Positions 18,613 to 28,991 are shown, counted from the first letter of the stretch. The stretch: 64,000 nt of DNA from Glaciecola sp. (GCA_029246415.1 JAQWNF010000011.1:1-64000); one strand, 5' to 3'. Notes: generated by a model not told the origin, from the sequence alone. Numbers and translations: made by a program.

Positions 18613-19947
18613 ATGAGTACTCGTGGTGAGTTTTCGTCTCGACTTGGCTTTGTATTAGCGGCTGCAGGATCTGCAGTTGGCTTAGGCAATATTTGGGGAT
18701 TCCCATCACAAGTAGCACAAAATGGTGGTGCTGCGTTCGTACTTGTCTATTTAGTTTTAGCTTTCTTCTTAGCTTATCCTGTATTAATGGCTGAGTTAAT
18801 TATCGGCCGTGCAACCCGCGCCAATGTGGTTGATGCACTGGGTATGATCACACAATCCAAAGCCGGTCGCTATGTCGGTTTGTGGGGAGCATTAACTGCA
18901 TCACTGATCCTTTCTTTTTACGCCATTGTCGCTGGTTGGATGTTGGCGTATTTTGTTGAATCTACGCTAACTTTAGTCACCGACAAATCTAGTTTAACTT
19001 GGTTTGTCGATTTTTCTTTTTCTAGAAACTGGTTTTTCTGTTTATTATTTTTAATCTTTACCGCTGCTATTGTTACCGGTGGCGTGCGTCAAGGTATTGA
19101 AAAATGGTCTGTGCGCTTAATGCCAACTCTGGTTATTCTAATTGTTGCCTTAATCATTTATGTATCATTACAAGATGGCGCAATAGATGGGTGGCGCGCT
19201 TATTTAATCCCTGACTTTTCTAAAGTCACGGATCCTGAGTTACTGATTAGCGCAATGGGGCAAGCTTTCTTCTCTATGTCATTAGGTGTAGGTACTATGC
19301 TAGTTTATGGCTCTTACATTTCCAAAACTGAAAACCTACCGACGTTAGGAGCATCTGTTGCACTTGTTGATATTGGCGTAGCAGTACTTGCAGGTATGTT
19401 AATTATCCCAGCGATGTATGTTGCACAAGCAAATGGCGTGGCAATCTTTACCGAATCAGGTGCATTAATTGAAGGGGATGCACTGATATTTAATGTACTA
19501 CCTAGTTTATTTGCGTCAATTGGTACTATCGGTATTGTTATCGCAACTGTGTTTTTTGCCTTAATGAGCATTGCCGCTGTTACCTCATCCATATCCATGT
19601 TAGAAGTACCCGTCTCGTATTTAGTCGAGGATAAAGCTGTATCTCGCACAAAAGCGGTGTGGATCATGACGTTAGTTATTTTAGGTATCAGTACTGTCAT
19701 CATTGCAAATTTTGGTGATTTATTTGGCTTAGTCATTACCGTCACTACGCAGTATTCACAACCGTTACTAGGCTTGATTATGTGTGTCTTTGTGGGCTGG
19801 GTATGGCGTCGCAATGCGATATTATCCGAATTAAAAGAAGGCTTTGTGGGTGCTGAGCAATCACTGTTTTGGAAGATTTGGCCTGTCTACGTTAAGTTTG
19901 TCTGTCCGATCATCATCGGTGTGATGTTTATCCGTACGGTACTTTAG
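18613..19947 (+). CDS. Sodium-dependent neurotransmitter-symporter-family (NSS) transporter
   Basis: Inner-membrane Na+-coupled amino-acid transporter of the LeuT/MhsT fold. The N-terminus SRLGFVLAAAGSAVGLGNIWGFP (read in two parts: SRLGFVLAAAG, SAVGLGNIWGFP) is the unwound TM1 that binds Na+ and substrate. AFFSMSLGVGTMLVYGSYI corresponds to TM6, and about 11-12 hydrophobic segments fit the 444 residues. The substrate cannot be predicted; tryptophan, tyrosine and hydrophobic amino acids are all known for the family. A NhaC-type Na+/H+ antiporter follows immediately, so the pair may be co-expressed. Confidence 0.9.
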   Translation: MSTRGEFSSRLGFVLAAAGSAVGLGNIWGFPSQVAQNGGAAFVLVYLVLAFFLAYPVLMAELIIGRATRANVVDALGMITQSKAGRYVGLWGALTASLILSFYAIVAGWMLAYFVESTLTLVTDKSSLTWFVDFSFSRNWFFCLLFLIFTAAIVTGGVRQGIEKWSVRLMPTLVILIVALIIYVSLQDGAIDGWRAYLIPDFSKVTDPELLISAMGQAFFSMSLGVGTMLVYGSYISKTENLPTLGASVALVDIGVAVLAGMLIIPAMYVAQANGVAIFTESGALIEGDALIFNVLPSLFASIGTIGIVIATVFFALMSIAAVTSSISMLEVPVSYLVEDKAVSRTKAVWIMTLVILGISTVIIANFGDLFGLVITVTTQYSQPLLGLIMCVFVGWVWRRNAILSELKEGFVGAEQSLFWKIWPVYVKFVCPIIIGVMFIRTVL

Positions 19948-19955
19948 GAATGAAG

Positions 19956-21428
19956 ATGTCAAAAGAAATTACTCCACCGTCATTACTTGATGCCTTAATT
20001 CCATTAGTTTTGTTAGTGTTAATGATGGGTTCAGCGGTATATCTATTTTCCGACGATTCATCGTATGGGCCTAACCAAATCGCATTGTTATTAGCGATGG
20101 GCATTGCATCTATTATCGGATTAAAAAATGGCCATACTTGGGCAAGTATCGAAAAAGGTATTGTCAAAGGTATTTCTATGTCTCTTGGGGCATGCTTGAT
20201 ATTGCTTTCTGTTGGGTCACTAATCGGCACTTGGATGTTAGCAGGCACAGTGCCAACGCTTATTTATTATGGGTTAGACTTGCTTAATCCGCAGTTTTTC
20301 TACACAGCTTCTTGTCTTATTTGCGCTGTTGTTGCTATGAGTATTGGTAGTTCCTGGACAACGGCTGCGACGGTTGGTGTCGCCTTAATTGGAGTGGCAA
20401 CGGGCATGGAAATGTCATTAGCTATTACTGCTGGTGCGGTCGTTTCAGGTGCATATTTCGGTGATAAAATTTCACCTTTATCTGAAACAACCAATTTAGC
20501 CCCGGCAATTGCGGGAACTGATTTGTTTGAACACATTCGTTACATGCTGTGGACGACTATCCCAAGTTTTATCATTACCTTAATGTTGTTTTTAATTTTA
20601 GGTTTAAACGAAGATACCACTGGCTCTGCGCTGCGCATTGAGCAAATGCAAGTCGTGTTGCAAGAGTACTTTGTGTTAGGTTTTGAAATGTTGATCCCTC
20701 TGGTGTTGTTATTAACCTTAGCGATCCGTAAAATGCCGGCATTCCCAGCGGTATCGATTGGTGCATTAGTTGGAGCGGCTTGGGCGTTAATATTTCAACC
20801 AGAACTGATTGCATCATTAGTCACGACCGAGCATGCAGGATGGATCAATCACATTATGGTGGTTTGGTCAGCGTTATTTGATGGTGTCGTATTTGCGACT
20901 TCAGATGATAATCTTAATGACCTATTATCGCGTGGCGGTATGGCTTCAATGCTTAACACGATTTGGTTAATCATCTGTGCCATGTCATTTGGCGCAGTTT
21001 TGGAACATGTAGGCTTATTAACACGTATTGTTTCTGCGTGTCTAAAAGGCGCAACCTCGATAGGACAGTTAGTGACTCGTACCATCTTAACGTGTTTAGG
21101 TACCAATATTATTACGGCTGATCAGTACATTTCAATTGTCATGCCAGGCCGTATGTACAAGGATGCTTTTAAAGAACGTGGTTATCATCAGCTTAATTTA
21201 TCGCGCAGCTTAGAAGATGGCGGTACGTTAACCTCGCCACTGATCCCTTGGAATACTTGTGGTGCTTATATGCATAGCGTCTTATTGGTGCATCCTTTTG
21301 AATATATCTTTTTCGCTTTCTTTAATTTAATTAATCCTGTACTTGCGATTATTTATGCGTATCTAGGGATTAAAATTCTAAAATTGACACCGCCAGATTC
21401 GGTTATTAACACTGTTCAAAAAGGATAG
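19956..21428 (+). CDS. nhaC: NhaC-family Na+/H+ antiporter
   Basis: Inner-membrane antiporter exporting Na+ against protons. The NhaC family shows here in SIGSSWTTAATVGVALIGVA, GDKISPLSETTNLAPAIAGTDLFEHI and LEDGGTLTSPLIPWNTCGAYM. About 12 hydrophobic segments fill 490 residues. An ATG at 19950 lies directly against the AGGA motif, so the ATG at 19956, with 6-nt spacing, is preferred as the start. The gene follows the NSS transporter by a few bases, and pepN begins 3 nt after its stop. Confidence 0.9.
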   Translation: MSKEITPPSLLDALIPLVLLVLMMGSAVYLFSDDSSYGPNQIALLLAMGIASIIGLKNGHTWASIEKGIVKGISMSLGACLILLSVGSLIGTWMLAGTVPTLIYYGLDLLNPQFFYTASCLICAVVAMSIGSSWTTAATVGVALIGVATGMEMSLAITAGAVVSGAYFGDKISPLSETTNLAPAIAGTDLFEHIRYMLWTTIPSFIITLMLFLILGLNEDTTGSALRIEQMQVVLQEYFVLGFEMLIPLVLLLTLAIRKMPAFPAVSIGALVGAAWALIFQPELIASLVTTEHAGWINHIMVVWSALFDGVVFATSDDNLNDLLSRGGMASMLNTIWLIICAMSFGAVLEHVGLLTRIVSACLKGATSIGQLVTRTILTCLGTNIITADQYISIVMPGRMYKDAFKERGYHQLNLSRSLEDGGTLTSPLIPWNTCGAYMHSVLLVHPFEYIFFAFFNLINPVLAIIYAYLGIKILKLTPPDSVINTVQKG

Positions 21429-21431
21429 TTT

Positions 21432-24074
21432 ATGCAGGTCAAGAGACGTATTGATTATCAAGCCCCGACTTTTAATATTAAAGATACCGATTTAACCTTC
21501 GATTTATGTCCTGAAAAAACAGTTGTACGCAACGTGATGACTGTCGAACGCACAACAGCCAAAGCGACTGATGAGCTAGTGCTTGATGGGTCTGAACTGA
21601 CATTATTATCCATTCAAGTCGATGGTGAAGAGTTAACAGAAGTCGTCGATTATCTGATTAAAGGCGAAACGTTAACGTTATTTGCGTTACCTGTAACTTG
21701 TCAGTTGACCATAGTGACAGAGATTAACCCAAAAGCAAATACGGCCCTAGAAGGACTCTATTATGCAAGTGATGCCTTTTGCACTCAGTGCGAAGCGGAA
21801 GGGTTTCGTCGTATCACTTATTACTTAGACCGACCGGATGTGTTATCTATATTCACGGTTACGGTTAATGCGGATAAAACACAATATCCTTTCTTACTCA
21901 GCAACGGTAACATGATTGCTCAAGGTGAGTTAGCCGATAATAAACATTTTAAGACTTGGCACGATCCATTCAAAAAGCCGGCATACTTATTTGCATTAGT
22001 GGCCGGGGATTTTGATGTCTTAGAAGATTACTATACGACGACTTCGCAACGCGAAGTGGCCTTACAGGTATTCGTTGAAAAAGGGCGCTTACAACAAGCC
22101 CACCATGCCATGCAGTCGCTCAAAAAATCGATGCGCTGGGATGAAGATACTTTTAATTTAGAATACGATTTAGATATCTATATGGTCGTAGCGGTGGATT
22201 TCTTCAATATGGGCGCGATGGAAAATAAAGGCTTAAACGTCTTTAATAGTAAATTCGTCCTGGCAGAAGCGAAATCGGCAACCGATGAAGATTATTTCAA
22301 CATCGAATCGATTATCGCGCATGAGTATTTTCACAACTGGACCGGTAACCGTGTGACATGTCGTGATTGGTTTCAACTCAGTTTAAAAGAAGGCCTGACG
22401 GTTTTTCGCGATCAGTCTTTTAGTCATGACATGACATCGCCTCTGAGTAACCGAATAAAACAAGTTAATGTCATGCGTTCACATCAATTTGCTGAAGACG
22501 CATCTGCTATGTCTCATCCGATCCGTCCTGATGAAGTTATTGAAATGAATAATTTCTATACTGTGACCGTTTACGACAAAGGTGCCGAAGTCATTCGCAT
22601 GATGCATACGTTACTTGGTGATGATGGCTTTAAAGCAGGGATAAAATTATACTTTGAACGTCATGATGGCCAAGCCGTCACTTGTGATGACTTTGTATCT
22701 GCGATGCAAGATGCTAATAATTATGATCTGACCCAATTTTCGCTTTGGTATTCTCAAGCTGGTACACCTGAAGTAACGGTTACACCATCTTATGATGAAA
22801 CAACCCGCTCACTGACCTTAGCGTTGCGTCAAGTAACTAAACCGACAGCAAACCAAAGTCAAAAATCACCATTGGTTTTACCAATCCAATATGATTGTAT
22901 ATCAGCTGATGGGACAAGTTACGTTGCCCAAGAAGACCAAGGTAATGGTGTTGTTGTGATGGATCAAGCCGATTTCAATATGACGTTTACAGACGTACCA
23001 CCTGATGCAGTAGCTGTGTTGTTTAATGGTTTTTCTGCTCCTGTCAAAGTACAACAATCCTTTACGACTCAACAATTGATGCAAGTCGTAAAATGCAGTG
23101 GTAGTGACTTTGCTAAATGGGAAGCCATGCAAGATTTGTATACTTTGGCGATTGCTAAACTACTTTCGGCAAACATTGCTCTTAATGATAGCTTGGATGT
23201 AAACTCAGTATTACAACAAAGCGTACCATTTGCAGAACTGGGTGCATGGATCGATGATAATATGTCCCGTCCAGAATTAATGGCCGAATTACTGAGTTTA
23301 CCCAGCACCGAGACATTACTTCAATCCTTAGCTGGAAATGATATTTTAGCTATCGATCAAGCACGAGAAGCGTTAACCCTGCACTTGGTCGAATTATTCG
23401 AGCCAACATTACTCAGCAGTTACCATAGTTTAGCAAGCTCGGTTGTTGTGTATGCTTACGAACAACATCAAGTTAATAATCGCAAGCTTGCTGGGGTGAT
23501 TCTAAACCTATTAGTACATAGAGCAACGCATCAACACCTAGCTAATGAGCACTTTGCCCACAGCAATAATATGACCGATACTCTTAATGGTTTAAAAGCA
23601 GCACAATTATCCAAAGCTGAAGCGTTCAACTCGATGATGGATAAGTTTTCCGCTGATTGGCAGCACGACACTGTGGTGATGGATAAATGGTTTGCATTGC
23701 ACGCTACAGCTAACCGCGAAGACATTTTATCACAATTAACATTGTTGCAATCTCACCCCATTTACTCAGTTCAAAATCCCAATAAGGTAAGAGCATTAAT
23801 GGGTAGCTTTGCTTTTTATAATGTAGCTGGATTTCATGCTGCGGACGGTTCGGGGTATGCCTATGTTACCGATTATTTGTTGCAGCTAGATGGCATTAAT
23901 GCCCAAGTAGCGGCAAGAATTGTCACTCCGTTAACTCAGTGGCAAATGCATACACCTCAACGTCAATTACAAATGGTACAACAACTGAGACGTTTGCTTG
24001 ATAAGCGAGGCTTAAGTAAAGATTTGTTTGAGAAAGTATCAAAAAGTGTTCTGCAATATGAAGCGCAACACTGA
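21432..24074 (+). CDS. pepN: Aminopeptidase N
   Basis: Cytosolic M1-family zinc aminopeptidase removing N-terminal residues from peptides. The substrate-anchoring GAMENKG is at residues 261-267 and the zinc site HEYFHNW has H297, E298 and H301, with the third ligand E320 in SLKEG; these positions equal those of E. coli PepN. The length of 880 residues and the C-terminal helical superhelix are typical of the proteobacterial enzyme. Its end overlaps the start of a DUF2835 gene, an arrangement common in Shewanella and Vibrio. Confidence 0.97.
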   Translation: MQVKRRIDYQAPTFNIKDTDLTFDLCPEKTVVRNVMTVERTTAKATDELVLDGSELTLLSIQVDGEELTEVVDYLIKGETLTLFALPVTCQLTIVTEINPKANTALEGLYYASDAFCTQCEAEGFRRITYYLDRPDVLSIFTVTVNADKTQYPFLLSNGNMIAQGELADNKHFKTWHDPFKKPAYLFALVAGDFDVLEDYYTTTSQREVALQVFVEKGRLQQAHHAMQSLKKSMRWDEDTFNLEYDLDIYMVVAVDFFNMGAMENKGLNVFNSKFVLAEAKSATDEDYFNIESIIAHEYFHNWTGNRVTCRDWFQLSLKEGLTVFRDQSFSHDMTSPLSNRIKQVNVMRSHQFAEDASAMSHPIRPDEVIEMNNFYTVTVYDKGAEVIRMMHTLLGDDGFKAGIKLYFERHDGQAVTCDDFVSAMQDANNYDLTQFSLWYSQAGTPEVTVTPSYDETTRSLTLALRQVTKPTANQSQKSPLVLPIQYDCISADGTSYVAQEDQGNGVVVMDQADFNMTFTDVPPDAVAVLFNGFSAPVKVQQSFTTQQLMQVVKCSGSDFAKWEAMQDLYTLAIAKLLSANIALNDSLDVNSVLQQSVPFAELGAWIDDNMSRPELMAELLSLPSTETLLQSLAGNDILAIDQAREALTLHLVELFEPTLLSSYHSLASSVVVYAYEQHQVNNRKLAGVILNLLVHRATHQHLANEHFAHSNNMTDTLNGLKAAQLSKAEAFNSMMDKFSADWQHDTVVMDKWFALHATANREDILSQLTLLQSHPIYSVQNPNKVRALMGSFAFYNVAGFHAADGSGYAYVTDYLLQLDGINAQVAARIVTPLTQWQMHTPQRQLQMVQQLRRLLDKRGLSKDLFEKVSKSVLQYEAQH

Positions 24075-24288
24075 GTACTTTTTTACCATTAATGCCTCTT
24101 ATCAAGATTGTCTGCGCTTGTACTCAGGCAGCAAAAAACATGTAGTCATTATTGATGAAGCGGGTGTTAAAGTGAGCTTACCAATCCATAATATCAAACC
24201 GTTTATTACTCGTGTAGGGATCAATGGACGGTTTCATTTAACCTTAAGCGAACATCAAAAAATCAAAGATTTTACCCAAATAAGTTAA
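24058..24288 (+). CDS. DUF2835 family protein
   Basis: A 76-residue protein beginning KRNTEYFFTINASYQDCLRLY with the core VSLPIHNIKPFITRVGINGRF, matching the DUF2835 pattern found downstream of pepN in many marine gammaproteobacteria. Its ATG lies inside the last codons of pepN (17-nt overlap), implying translational coupling. No function is known. An open frame extends 30 nt upstream from a TTG, but the conserved N-terminus starts at the ATG chosen. Confidence 0.8.
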   Translation: MKRNTEYFFTINASYQDCLRLYSGSKKHVVIIDEAGVKVSLPIHNIKPFITRVGINGRFHLTLSEHQKIKDFTQIS

Positions 24289-24455
24289 TCGTATTTACAT
24301 TAATAAGAATAAATGTAGCTGCAAAGGCATCCACTGGTAGGATTAGTCCTTGCACATCGAACAAATTAATGTAATTATTTTGTTAATAACAATAAGTTCC
24401 GGTCTTTAATACATTGTTTTTACTGGTGTAAAGGCAATCAAGGAGAATAACAACT

Positions 24456-26546
24456 ATGACACACAGACCTAACCTGTTCAAAAAATCCCCACTAGCGCTA
24501 GGGATTGCTGCACTTCTTACTGGAAGCGTTTTTGCTACTCAAGCTGCTGAATTTGAATTTGGCAAAGTAACCCTGAATATTGATTCTACTTTTACCATTG
24601 GTACAGCGTATCGGGTAGAAGACCGTGACCTAAGTTTAATTGGTAATTCAAATTTACCTGATTTTAACTGGAGTGGTTATACTGCTATGGGTAATGTCAT
24701 TTATCCAAGTGCAGATGTATGGGCGATTGCTGATGGCAGAGGCGCATATTCGACTAATGGTGATCTCGGTAATTTGATGCATGATGCGGGTGACATGTTT
24801 TCATTCCAGGTTTCTAGTTCTCACGAATTAGATTTCCAGTATGAAAACATGGGTGTATTCATGCGTGGTTTATATTACAAAGATATAGTCACTTCTGGTA
24901 GTAATAACCATTGGGATCGTCCAATCGGCGGCGATTCAATTGACCTGTGTGCTTCTAAAAAATCCAGAGAACAACTTTGCGAAGATTTGCGTTTATTAGA
25001 TTTCTTTTTCTACGCGGATATGGAAGTCAACAATATGCCTTTAACTTTGCGTATTGGTGATCAGGTCGTGAGCTGGGGTGAATCAACTTTCATTCAACAT
25101 GGTATCAATACTACTAATCCTGTTGACGTAACGCGTGCACGTACACCAGGCGCAGAGTTAAAAGAAGTGTTCATTCCTGTCGGAATGGTATACGCTTCAT
25201 TAGGTATTACTGATAATGTGTCATTAGCGGGTTATTACCAATATGATTGGGAAAAGAGTCGTTTACCTGTAGCCGGTTCTTACTTTGCGACCAATGATTT
25301 CGCGGGTGAGGGTGGTCAAGCATCAAACGTGCAACTTGGTTTTACTGGTAATCCTGATATACATTTAGATTTCTTATTGTCTGAGCTTAACAGTTTGGGT
25401 GATATGCTCCGTGCAGGTACCCCAGGTTCAGCCTTATCTCAAGCGTATTTAGCTTACCCAACCAAAGTCGCCGTTCGTGGCTTTAGTGATGATGCTCACA
25501 CAGATGCGTCGGATAGCGGTCAATACGGTTTAAAATTATCGTGGTATGTACCTGAGCTAAATGATACAGAATTTGGTTTTTATCATATTAATTATCATAG
25601 TACTCGCCCATTAGTGTCAGGTGTCACATCTGATTTTACCGCTGCTGGAATTGGTGGTGATTTAGCCTATTTAGCGGGTAACCAAATTACTAAGGATAAT
25701 GTAACTGAGTTAGCGGCGTTTACTAAAGCACAATTCATCTATCCAGAAGATATTGCATTATACGGTGTTTCATTTAATACGAATATCGGTGAAACGGCTT
25801 TTGCTGGTGAATTATCCTATCGTCAGGACGAACCATTACAAATTGATGATGTTGAGTTGTTGTACATGGCAATGCCAGAGCAGCTAGCTAATGCTGGCTT
25901 ACGTCCAGATTTAGCGGGTATTTCTCAACTTAATAATATTACACTCCCTAATGGCCAGCCAGGAACAACTGGACCAGGTGAGTACGCTGCGGGGTACCTA
26001 TTATCTGATACCTTCCAAGCACAAATGACAGTGTCGCATATTTTCGGACCTGCATTAGGCACTGATAATCTAGTTTTATTAGGTGAAGTGGCCTATGTAG
26101 ATGTAATGGATTTTATTGATCCAAATATCATTCGTTATAATGCGCCAGGTACTGGCCGTACACCGTCTTTAGAGCCTAACACATTTACTGGTTCAACTGG
26201 TGAAGGATTACATGTTGGTTTATCTGATGGTCCTGAAACAAATCCATTCTCAACGCAAACATCATGGGGTTATCGTTTATTAGCCGTGGCTGATTACAAC
26301 AACATTCTTGGTGGTGTCAATCTACGAGCTCGCGCTACGTTTGCGCATGATGTTAGTGGTACGACTCCTGATCCATTGTTCTTGTTCCTTGAAGATCGTA
26401 AATCGGCAAGTGTTGTGATGACATTTGATTACTTAAGCAAGTATTCAGTTTCAGCATCGTATAATGCTTTCTGGGGTGGTATTGGTACAACTAATGCACT
26501 TTCTGATCGTGACTTTGTCTCGTTAAACTTTAAATATTCTTACTAA
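24456..26546 (+). CDS. DUF1302 outer-membrane protein
   Basis: A 696-residue exported protein with a signal peptide (LALGIAALLTGSVFATQAAE), then EFEFGKVTLNIDSTFTIGTAYR, the usual DUF1302 opening. Many alternating beta strands and a C-terminal aromatic residue (NFKYSY) suggest an outer-membrane beta-barrel. The conserved segment RIGDQVVSWGESTFIQHGIN is near residues 198-217. A strong AAGGAGA ribosome binding site precedes the ATG. DUF1302 genes repeatedly occur with DUF1329, YCF48-like and RND genes, as here; the exported or imported compound is unknown. A 167-nt gap upstream likely carries the operon promoter. Confidence 0.85.
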   Translation: MTHRPNLFKKSPLALGIAALLTGSVFATQAAEFEFGKVTLNIDSTFTIGTAYRVEDRDLSLIGNSNLPDFNWSGYTAMGNVIYPSADVWAIADGRGAYSTNGDLGNLMHDAGDMFSFQVSSSHELDFQYENMGVFMRGLYYKDIVTSGSNNHWDRPIGGDSIDLCASKKSREQLCEDLRLLDFFFYADMEVNNMPLTLRIGDQVVSWGESTFIQHGINTTNPVDVTRARTPGAELKEVFIPVGMVYASLGITDNVSLAGYYQYDWEKSRLPVAGSYFATNDFAGEGGQASNVQLGFTGNPDIHLDFLLSELNSLGDMLRAGTPGSALSQAYLAYPTKVAVRGFSDDAHTDASDSGQYGLKLSWYVPELNDTEFGFYHINYHSTRPLVSGVTSDFTAAGIGGDLAYLAGNQITKDNVTELAAFTKAQFIYPEDIALYGVSFNTNIGETAFAGELSYRQDEPLQIDDVELLYMAMPEQLANAGLRPDLAGISQLNNITLPNGQPGTTGPGEYAAGYLLSDTFQAQMTVSHIFGPALGTDNLVLLGEVAYVDVMDFIDPNIIRYNAPGTGRTPSLEPNTFTGSTGEGLHVGLSDGPETNPFSTQTSWGYRLLAVADYNNILGGVNLRARATFAHDVSGTTPDPLFLFLEDRKSASVVMTFDYLSKYSVSASYNAFWGGIGTTNALSDRDFVSLNFKYSY

Positions 26547-26558
26547 TTGGGTATTCAC

Positions 26559-27926
26559 ATGATAAAAAAAATAAGCATATTAGCAACAGCCCTAACATTC
26601 GCACTTTATGGCGGTGTCGCTTCTGCAAAAGTGAGTGTCGCCGAAGCAGCTAAATTAGATAATGAGTTAACCCCAGTTGGTGCAGTCCGAGCAGGTAATA
26701 CTGATGGTTCGATTCCAGCATGGACAGGTGGTATTACAACTTTACCTGCGGGCTATCAACCTGGAGACCATCACGTTGACCCATTTACTACCGATAAAGT
26801 GTTATTCACTATTACGGGTGCAAATTATAAAGAGTACGCAGCAAATTTGTCGCCAGGACAAATTGCATTGTTTGAAGCGTATCCTGATACGTATAAAATG
26901 CCGGTATATCAGACTCGTCGAAGCGCTTCTTATCCAAGTTCGGTGTATGAAGCGACCAAAAACAATGCGCTTAATGCGGAATTATTTCAAGGCGGTAATG
27001 GCATACAAAATGCGACTATGGGGATCCCGTTTCCTATTCCACAGAATGGTTTAGAAGCGATTTGGAACCATACTTTACGTTTTCGTGGGGAAGGGGTTGA
27101 ACGCTCTGGTGGTCAAGCGGCGGTAACTGAAAGTGGTGATTATACCGTTATCGGTTTCGAAGAACAGTTAATGATCAAGTACTCTGAAGCAGGCATAACC
27201 GCACAACAGCTTATGGATGACAATATACTCTTTAAATTTAAACAAAGTGTCACTAAGCCATCTCGTTTAGCTGGTACAGCCTTATTAGTACACGAAACGG
27301 TTGATCAGGTAAAAAACCCTCGTCAAGCATGGACTTATAACACTGGTCAGCGCCGTGTGCGTCGTGCACCAAATGTTGCTTATGACACGCCAGGAAATGC
27401 AACTGACGGATTACGTACGACAGATGATTACGATATGTATAACGGGTCACCAAACCGCTATAATTGGGAATTAAAAGGTAAACAAGAATTATACGTAGCC
27501 TATAACAGTTACAAAATTCATAGTGACCAACTAAAATATGAAGATGTATTAAAACAACATCACGTTAATCCTGATCTAACTCGTTTTGAAAAGCATCGTG
27601 TATGGGTTGTTGAAGCGACGTTAAAAGAAGAATACCGCCATGTATATGGTAAGCGTGTTTTCTACATTGACGAAGATAGTTGGCAGATTCTTGTAGCAGA
27701 TTCGTATGATGATCGTGGCGGTTTGTATCGTGTAGCTGTCGCCCATGGTTTAAACTATTACGAAGTCCCGACTCCTTGGGCTACTTTGGAAGTTTATCAT
27801 GATTTAAATTCTCGTCGCTATCTAGCAACTGGATTAGACAATGAAGAAGAAATGTATGATTTCTCTGTTGAATTATCCGACCGCGAGTTTACGCCGCAGG
27901 CGCTGCGTAGAGAAGGCAAACGATAA
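26559..27926 (+). CDS. DUF1329 periplasmic/outer-membrane-associated protein
   Basis: A 455-residue protein with signal peptide (ISILATALTFALYGGVASAK) and the DUF1329 opening LTPVGAVRAGNTDGSIPAWTGG. Later motifs include TGQRRVRRAPNVAYDTPG and FYIDEDSWQILVADSYDDRG, which resemble the LolB/LolA-like sorting fold associated with this family. The start is the ATG that directly precedes the signal peptide, 13 nt after the DUF1302 stop; a TTG 12 nt upstream is less likely. It is the second gene of the four-gene operon. The molecular role is unknown; lipid or hydrophobic-substrate handling is an inference from the fold. Confidence 0.83.
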   Translation: MIKKISILATALTFALYGGVASAKVSVAEAAKLDNELTPVGAVRAGNTDGSIPAWTGGITTLPAGYQPGDHHVDPFTTDKVLFTITGANYKEYAANLSPGQIALFEAYPDTYKMPVYQTRRSASYPSSVYEATKNNALNAELFQGGNGIQNATMGIPFPIPQNGLEAIWNHTLRFRGEGVERSGGQAAVTESGDYTVIGFEEQLMIKYSEAGITAQQLMDDNILFKFKQSVTKPSRLAGTALLVHETVDQVKNPRQAWTYNTGQRRVRRAPNVAYDTPGNATDGLRTTDDYDMYNGSPNRYNWELKGKQELYVAYNSYKIHSDQLKYEDVLKQHHVNPDLTRFEKHRVWVVEATLKEEYRHVYGKRVFYIDEDSWQILVADSYDDRGGLYRVAVAHGLNYYEVPTPWATLEVYHDLNSRRYLATGLDNEEEMYDFSVELSDREFTPQALRREGKR

Positions 27927-27936
27927 GCATCAATAC

Positions 27937-27962
27937 AACGGTTGACTTAGGTCAACCGTTTT
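27937..27962 (+). terminator. 10-bp stem-loop inside the DUF1302 operon
   Basis: The perfect stem AACGGTTGAC / GTCAACCGTT with a TTAG tetraloop is followed by TTACATTT. It lies 11 nt after the DUF1329 stop and 16 nt before the next ATG. The weak U-tract suggests partial termination or 3'-end protection that would lower expression of the two downstream genes. Confidence 0.65.
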
Positions 27963-27977
27963 ACATTTAGGGCTAGT

Positions 27978-28991
27978 ATGTTTAAACATTTAATCTCTTT
28001 ATCACTTTGTTTCTCTTGTACTGTTTTGGCACAAGACGCAATTCAAGCAAAGTTAGCAAATGAATCAATTTTACTCGATATTACTGCGCCAACAGCAGAT
28101 AGCTATGTTGTGGTCGGTGAACGAGGGCATGTTTTATTAGGTCAAACATTGACTGATAGCGTTCAAGTACCTGTTCCGACAAAGGCAACATTGACGGCAG
28201 TAACACATGTTGGCGAACGTCTTTGGGCTGTAGGGCACGACCATAGTATTTTACATTCAATTGATGCAGGGCAAACTTGGGTCAGTCAATACGAGGATGC
28301 AGGCAAAGAACGTCCATTTTTGGATGTATTGTTTTTCGATGAACTACATGGAGTAGTTGCCGGAGCATATGGTAGTTTCATGCGTACGCGGGACGGCGGT
28401 CAAACATGGCAAAAAGAATTACACGCTTCTTTATTACACCCAGACGATATTGCATATCTTGAAGAGATTAGAGAATTAGATGGTGAAGAATTTTACTTAG
28501 ATGAGCTAAGTTCTATTTTACCGCATCTAAACCGTCTTTCTTATGATGGCACTACCTTATATCTAGCAGGCGAAGCTGGTATGTTAGCCAAAAGTGTCAA
28601 TGCCGGTGAATCTTGGGAACGCATTGATATTGATTATGAGGGATCATTTTTCGATATCATAACTGCAGGCGATAAACTTATCGCAGGTGGTTTAAGAGGT
28701 AATCTTTTTATTCAATCACAAGGAGAGAGTTGGACTCAAGTTGATTTGTGTCACACCTCTTCAATTAACTCATTGCTTCATTATAACGAACAACTTACCG
28801 TAATGAGTAATAACGGGTACATTGCGACAATTGACTATGCCAATTTAGATACTGATCCGTCGTGTAATGATCCTCAGGTGACGGTCATACAAAATGCAAA
28901 CAAAGTTACCGTGATGAATGCGTTACCTCTCAACAACACTATGATTGCTGTAACCAGTCAGGGTATTGCTAGCTTAGTTAATCAAAAATAA
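27978..28991 (+). CDS. YCF48/BNR-type beta-propeller protein
   Basis: A 337-residue secreted protein (signal peptide HLISLSLCFSCTVLAQDA) with BNR/YCF48 repeats: SIDAGQTWVSQYEDAG, TRDGGQTWQKELHAS and SVNAGESWERIDIDYEG. The fold is the beta-propeller named for the photosystem II assembly factor HCF136/YCF48, but here it has no photosynthetic meaning. Such proteins accompany DUF1302/DUF1329 and RND genes and may serve as a periplasmic assembly or adaptor factor. It is 13 nt ahead of the transporter gene. Confidence 0.85.
   Translation: MFKHLISLSLCFSCTVLAQDAIQAKLANESILLDITAPTADSYVVVGERGHVLLGQTLTDSVQVPVPTKATLTAVTHVGERLWAVGHDHSILHSIDAGQTWVSQYEDAGKERPFLDVLFFDELHGVVAGAYGSFMRTRDGGQTWQKELHASLLHPDDIAYLEEIRELDGEEFYLDELSSILPHLNRLSYDGTTLYLAGEAGMLAKSVNAGESWERIDIDYEGSFFDIITAGDKLIAGGLRGNLFIQSQGESWTQVDLCHTSSINSLLHYNEQLTVMSNNGYIATIDYANLDTDPSCNDPQVTVIQNANKVTVMNALPLNNTMIAVTSQGIASLVNQK

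Noticed and set aside
19314-19814. 166-codon minus-strand open frame
   Set aside because: Antisense to the NSS transporter with the composition expected of a reversed membrane protein; no start context.
24374-24394. AT-rich near-palindrome upstream of the DUF1302 gene
   Set aside because: The arms align only with an offset; base composition explains it.
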